Source: Pseudozyma flocculosa PF-1
Lineage: Eukaryota; Basidiomycota; Ustilaginomycetes; Ustilaginales; Ustilaginaceae
DNA: 10,221 bases
Assembly: GCF_000417875.1 (NCBI RefSeq)
Contig: NW_006920878.1
Coordinates: forward strand, 846,946 to 857,166
Direction of reading: 5' to 3'
Part shown: piece after piece, positions 7,302-10,221 of the stretch
Numbering within the stretch: position 1 is the stretch's first letter
How the letters are laid out: each line of letters begins with the position of its first letter
Notes under the pieces: model-generated
The model's database searches: none
Seen by the model: the letters and a program-made list of their open reading frames with translations, nothing else
What the model was told of the DNA's origin: nothing
Position numbers and translations under genes: made by a program

Positions 7302-8555
7302 ATGATCGTCAGCGCGCCTCGCCACCTTCTCATCTTCGTCGTGGCCACCTTCGCCCTGCTCAGCATTTCAGCCAAGGCTGCACCCGTCGAAGCCAAGCCA
7401 GGACGGCTGCTCTCGCCCATTGAACGTCGTCATTTCCCGCAGGAGCGGCAGGAGAGTGAGCATGCTGCGGTCCCCATCCCCTTCACCGGCCGCTGATCGT
7501 GTCGGTCTTCAGTCGCCAGCGCTGACCATCACCATCACCCTGCGCCCTCGCTCGTCCCTCGGCTACCAGTCGACGATCCTAACCTTCGCACCGCCGAAGC
7601 CTTCGGCCCACCGCGAGGGGGTGAGAGCATCTTGACGGGCAGTCCCGGGCGCTTCGACCTCGACCGACTGCTCAACAACCACCACATCATCTTCTCGCGC
7701 GCGCACCAAGACGACGTGGGTAGGCGCATCGACATGTTCAAGGCGTACCGTCGGGCGCTGGCCGACTCGCTGGGTCTGTCCGAGGACGACGTGCTGTCGC
7801 CCCGGCTGACGCCTCGGGAGTACAACGACTACCTGTTCGACATCACGTTCAAGCTGGCCAACGCCGAGACGGAACACGAGCTCCTGGCGCTGCCGTTCCG
7901 GGACGCGCTGTTCAGGCACCACGTCGAAACAGTGCCCGACGCCCAGAGGCGGTGGATGGATAACGGCGTATCCGGCCTGATGCGCGCGATCGAACACATC
8001 AACGGCGCCGCTCGCCCGCTCCGCCGCCGTGCCCTGTCCGACGATGAAGGCACCAGTGCCCAGCCCCAACCTACAGTGGCCGAGGAGAGGAAGGTGAGGC
8101 CCAGCACCTTTCTCGCTACGCGTCCGGGCGCCACGTCTGGTCCGCGTGAGATCAACTTCGGGCACATGCAGGGAAGCTACCGAGCCTACCGCGACGCCCT
8201 GCTCGAGCACCTCAAGCCCTTTGGCCTAACGCAGGACGACATCAACTCCAAGATGACCCAGGGGGAGCTCAAGGCGCACGTCGATGCGATCTACGACCTG
8301 CTCAAGGCGCGCGACCGCGCCACGATCGCCTCGATCCCTCAGAAGGACACAGTCCTGGCGGCTAGCGGGAAGCTCACCCCGGAAGCCATGGAAGCTTGGC
8401 GCCGGCACGCCGTCCCCTCGCTCCTCGACAAGCTCGAGGACGTCGAACGTGCCTACCCCGCCACGACCATCAAGAAGCTCTTGGACCCCGAGACGATCCA
8501 GGAGTTCCTGGCGTCCGAAGCGACCAAGGACTTCATGAGGAAGCTGAGGCCCTAG
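7302..8555 (+). CDS. Secreted cysteine-free double-module protein, copy B (unknown family)
   Basis: Paralogue of the gene at 5390-6450, same strand; family not recognised. Exon 1 is 7302-7455, intron 7456-7569 (114 nt; GTGAGC donor, CTGAC at 7522-7526, CCAG acceptor, phase 1, same relative place as in copy A), exon 2 is 7570-8555; product 379 residues. The signal peptide spans residues 1 to about 24-26 (hydrophobic LLIFVVATFALLSI, SISA or AKA cleavage site). KPGRLL-x3-ERR follows at 32-43. Module 1 (about 80-196) is the most diverged copy and lacks the KLD motif. A longer linker (about 197-244) contains RRR at 203-205. Module 2 (about 246-345) keeps YRAYRDAL, FGL, RDRATI, SIP, ASG, LTPEAMEAW and VPSLL. 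A 34-residue charged helical tail (346-379) is absent from copy A. There is no Cys, N-glycosylation sequon or GPI signal. The first exon read without splicing stops at 7496, so the intron is required. Role unknown; secretion is well supported by the N-terminus. Confidence 0.83.
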
Positions 8556-9081
8556 GTGCGTCCTCGTGGTGCGACAGGAAGCAGCGACTCCTTCTTGGCG
8601 GCCGTAACGTCGCGCTGTATGTACTGTGCAGTACGGTCGAGTCAGGGCTGATCTGAGGCCGCTAAACGTTGTCTCTAGTCCCCACGGTAGGCAGCAGCCG
8701 CCTTGAGCCTCCTTTCGCATGGGGGCAGCAAGCCAGCTAGTCATTGCGTGGCAACGAGACGGGCGACAGGTCTGCCGATGTATCTGCACCATCTGTCAGT
8801 CAGCCAGAAGTATCGGGCAGTCGAGCGCGCGCTTGTGAACGTCGAGGCGGCGAGTCCGCACACGCCGCACGGGGACAGACGTACGACGAGCTTTGGCGGG
8901 TCTCTCCAGCATCAGCCAGCTTCGCCTTTCCTCTCGCACATCCGCCACCTGCTTCCTATCGACTTTCAGGAAACGCTCCGAGGGATGGCCAGGCCACTTT
9001 CTCGCTGCACCACAATCAAGCCAGTCACGAATGCCGCGCCTACTCCCGCCAGATTCGTTCAACAAAAGGTGACGCCCCCAT

Positions 9082-9126
9082 CTGGCCTGGCCCGGCCTGG
9101 ACTGGACTGGATGGGACGGGACGGAT
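9082..9126 (+). repeat. Degenerate pentanucleotide array, 9 units (CTGGC / CTGGA / CGGGA)
   Basis: Nine consecutive 5-bp units drift from CTGGC through CTGGA to CGGGA. It is a decaying microsatellite in the convergent intergenic region. Confidence 0.75.
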
Positions 9127-9352
9127 TGACTGTATTTCGACCAATGAAGGTGTGAATGGGGGGCGCGAGGCCCCGGTACAAGGTAGCAAAGGCGGAGCAA
9201 CAAAGGGCGGAGTGGGGTCGGGACAGAAGTCGAAGAGCGAGCGAGCGGCGAGGAAAGCGAGATCCACCGCGCAACTAGGCCGCGTGGGAAGGCTGAAAGA
9301 ACGAGTGGATGGGTAAAGGTGAGTTGATACAGAGGCAAGGACGCGGCAGGTT

Positions 9353-9372
9353 ACGGCACGGCACGACACGGC
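9353..9372 (+). repeat. ACGGC pentanucleotide microsatellite, 4 units
   Basis: Four units of ACGGC, with one substitution in the third unit, lie in the 3' flank of the right-edge gene. The period matches the arrays at 315-334 and 9082-9126. Confidence 0.7.
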
Positions 9373-9751
9373 AGAGGGAGACGGGGAGAGAGACCGAAAC
9401 AAGGAATGTGGTGCTGGCGGCGGACGCAGAATGGTCCGACGGCCGGGGCAGAGGGGACAGAAGGCGAAGCAAGCAGGCAATTTTGTGGTCGTGATGGCTG
9501 GGCGCCGCAGAGACTGCTGCGGCGGCCGCGGCTGGCTTTTGGACTGCCGTCGGGGCAGCGCAGGCAGGGCGGTGTTGCGCAATCGAGTCGCGTACCCGCA
9601 TCGCGCGGACGCAGCGCAGCCACATCGCCGAGCAAGGCGAGCAGGGCAAAAGAGAAAGAAGCAGGGATCCAACAAGTCGGAGCAAGGCGGGCGGGGAGCC
9701 AAAGGGGAGGAGGGGAGCTGGACCAGCGCTTGGAACCCTCCGTCCGTCCCC

Positions 9752-10221
9752 TCATCCGGCAAAGGGATCGGCAGCGGCACGCGAGCCCGCCTGACCGTGG
9801 TAGCCGCCGCGCTGGCGGCCGTCGTACTCGTCGTAGCTGCCGTCGTGCTCGGGCGACACGCTGCCGGCGCGCTGCAGGTCAGCGTAGGGCGAGTAGCTCC
9901 GGCCGCCCGTGTGCTGCGCGCCCGCGGCGTCCATGCCGCGCGCCGCGGCGCTCGAGTAGCCCACGCGGGAGCTGCCGTCGTAGTAGCCCTCGCCGTCGTC
10001 GGTGACGTAGGCGGCATCGGCGAGCGACAGCTCGCTGGGCGCGTGGCTGTCGCGCTGCTGGTAGCTGCGGCCATAGTTGCGCATCCGGCTCGACGGCGGG
10101 GCTCCGCCGTCGCCATAGGCGCTGCCGACGGCCTGGAACGCGACGGGAGCCTGCACCTCCTGCATCGGCGGGCCCGCGGCGTCGTCGTAGTAGTAGTCGT
10201 GCGTCTCCTCGGTCACCGAGC
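9752..10221 (-). CDS. C-terminal part of a low-complexity Tyr/Ser/Gly/Asp-rich protein, unknown; continues past the right edge
   Basis: The last roughly 156 codons of a minus-strand gene; stop TGA at 9754-9752, final residues DPFAG. The frame is open to the window edge without a convincing start (the first in-frame start-like codon is a GTG at 10216), so this is a 3' fragment. The protein is polar and probably disordered: an early DYYYDD cluster, then many Tyr in Ser/Gly/Asp settings (NYGRSYQQ, GEGYYDG, SYSPYADL, SYDEYDG), with scattered Arg and no hydrophobic segment or known domain. Codons are strongly G/C-ending, as in the other real genes, which supports coding. Such tails are common as cytosolic ends of fungal membrane or cortex proteins, but nothing here identifies one. 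The gene is convergent with copy B of the secreted pair. Confidence 0.7.
   Translation of the reverse strand, partial: SVTEETHDYYYDDAAGPPMQEVQAPVAFQAVGSAYGDGGAPPSSRMRNYGRSYQQRDSHAPSELSLADAAYVTDDGEGYYDGSSRVGYSSAAARGMDAAGAQHTGGRSYSPYADLQRAGSVSPEHDGSYDEYDGRQRGGYHGQAGSRAAADPFAG

Larger units (their letters stand above)
8556..9751. other. Intergenic between convergent genes
   Basis: This 1.2 kb holds the 3' flanks of copy B (plus) and the right-edge gene (minus). The longest plus-strand open frame (8744-9316, 190 codons) and the minus-strand frames across 9040-10116 have low-complexity Arg/Pro/Ser/Ala translations without motifs and look like GC-rich background. A short inverted repeat (GTACTG-TG-CAGTAC, 8621-8634) lies soon after the copy B stop. 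Two pentanucleotide arrays are listed separately. I see no RNA gene. Confidence 0.5.

Noticed and set aside
8744..9316. Plus-strand 190-codon open frame after copy B
   Set aside because: Low-complexity translation crossing a pentanucleotide repeat, no signal peptide or domain, and codon use unlike the real genes.
9040..10116. Minus-strand 358-codon open frame overlapping the right-edge gene
   Set aside because: The alternative frame ending at 9752 has the biased codon use and natural composition of a real gene. This one is Arg/Ala/Pro/Ser noise across an intergenic region.
1..10221. Transposons, CRISPR arrays, tRNA or rRNA genes, bacterial-type operons
   Set aside because: I saw no transposase or reverse-transcriptase motifs, long terminal or regularly spaced repeats, or tRNA cloverleaf signals. 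The spliced genes rule out a bacterial source.

Overview
The window is GC-rich eukaryotic nuclear DNA from a fungus, most likely a basidiomycete. The evidence is spliced genes with short introns (77-265 nt), GT..AG borders and CTGAC branch points close to the acceptor, codon use strongly biased to G/C at third positions, and C/T-rich leaders ahead of start codons. A smut-like lineage (Ustilaginomycotina) would fit, but the sequence alone does not prove it.

Layout from left to right. (1) Bases 108-483, minus strand: the first two exons of a crotonase-fold enoyl-CoA hydratase/isomerase. The rest of the gene runs off the left edge, next to two ambiguous bases. (2) Bases 1133-2763, minus strand: a complete two-exon CBF5 (dyskerin), the catalytic pseudouridine synthase of H/ACA snoRNPs. 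(3) A 579-bp divergent intergenic region. (4) Bases 3343-4021, plus strand: a complete RPL22 (eL22) whose first coding exon is only the ATG. (5) Bases 4022-5389: 1.4 kb with no gene I can support, ending in the C/T-rich leader of the next gene. (6) Bases 5390-6450 and 7302-8555, plus strand: two tandem paralogous genes for secreted, cysteine-free proteins of 327 and 379 residues. I do not recognise the family. Each has a signal peptide, a shared KPGRLL-x3-ERR motif just after it, one phase-1 intron at the matching place, and two diverged copies of a module of roughly 100 residues joined by a linker with dibasic sites. (7) Bases 8556-9751: 1.2 kb with no supported gene but two short pentanucleotide arrays. 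(8) Bases 9752-10221, minus strand: the C-terminal, low-complexity, Tyr/Ser/Gly/Asp-rich end of a gene that continues past the right edge.

CBF5 and RPL22 are both ribosome-biogenesis genes and share one divergent promoter region, so co-regulation is plausible. The most novel item is the tandem pair of secreted double-module proteins. Their architecture suggests proteins that work outside the cell, possibly processed by a Kex2-type protease and possibly effectors, but function is inferred only from architecture.
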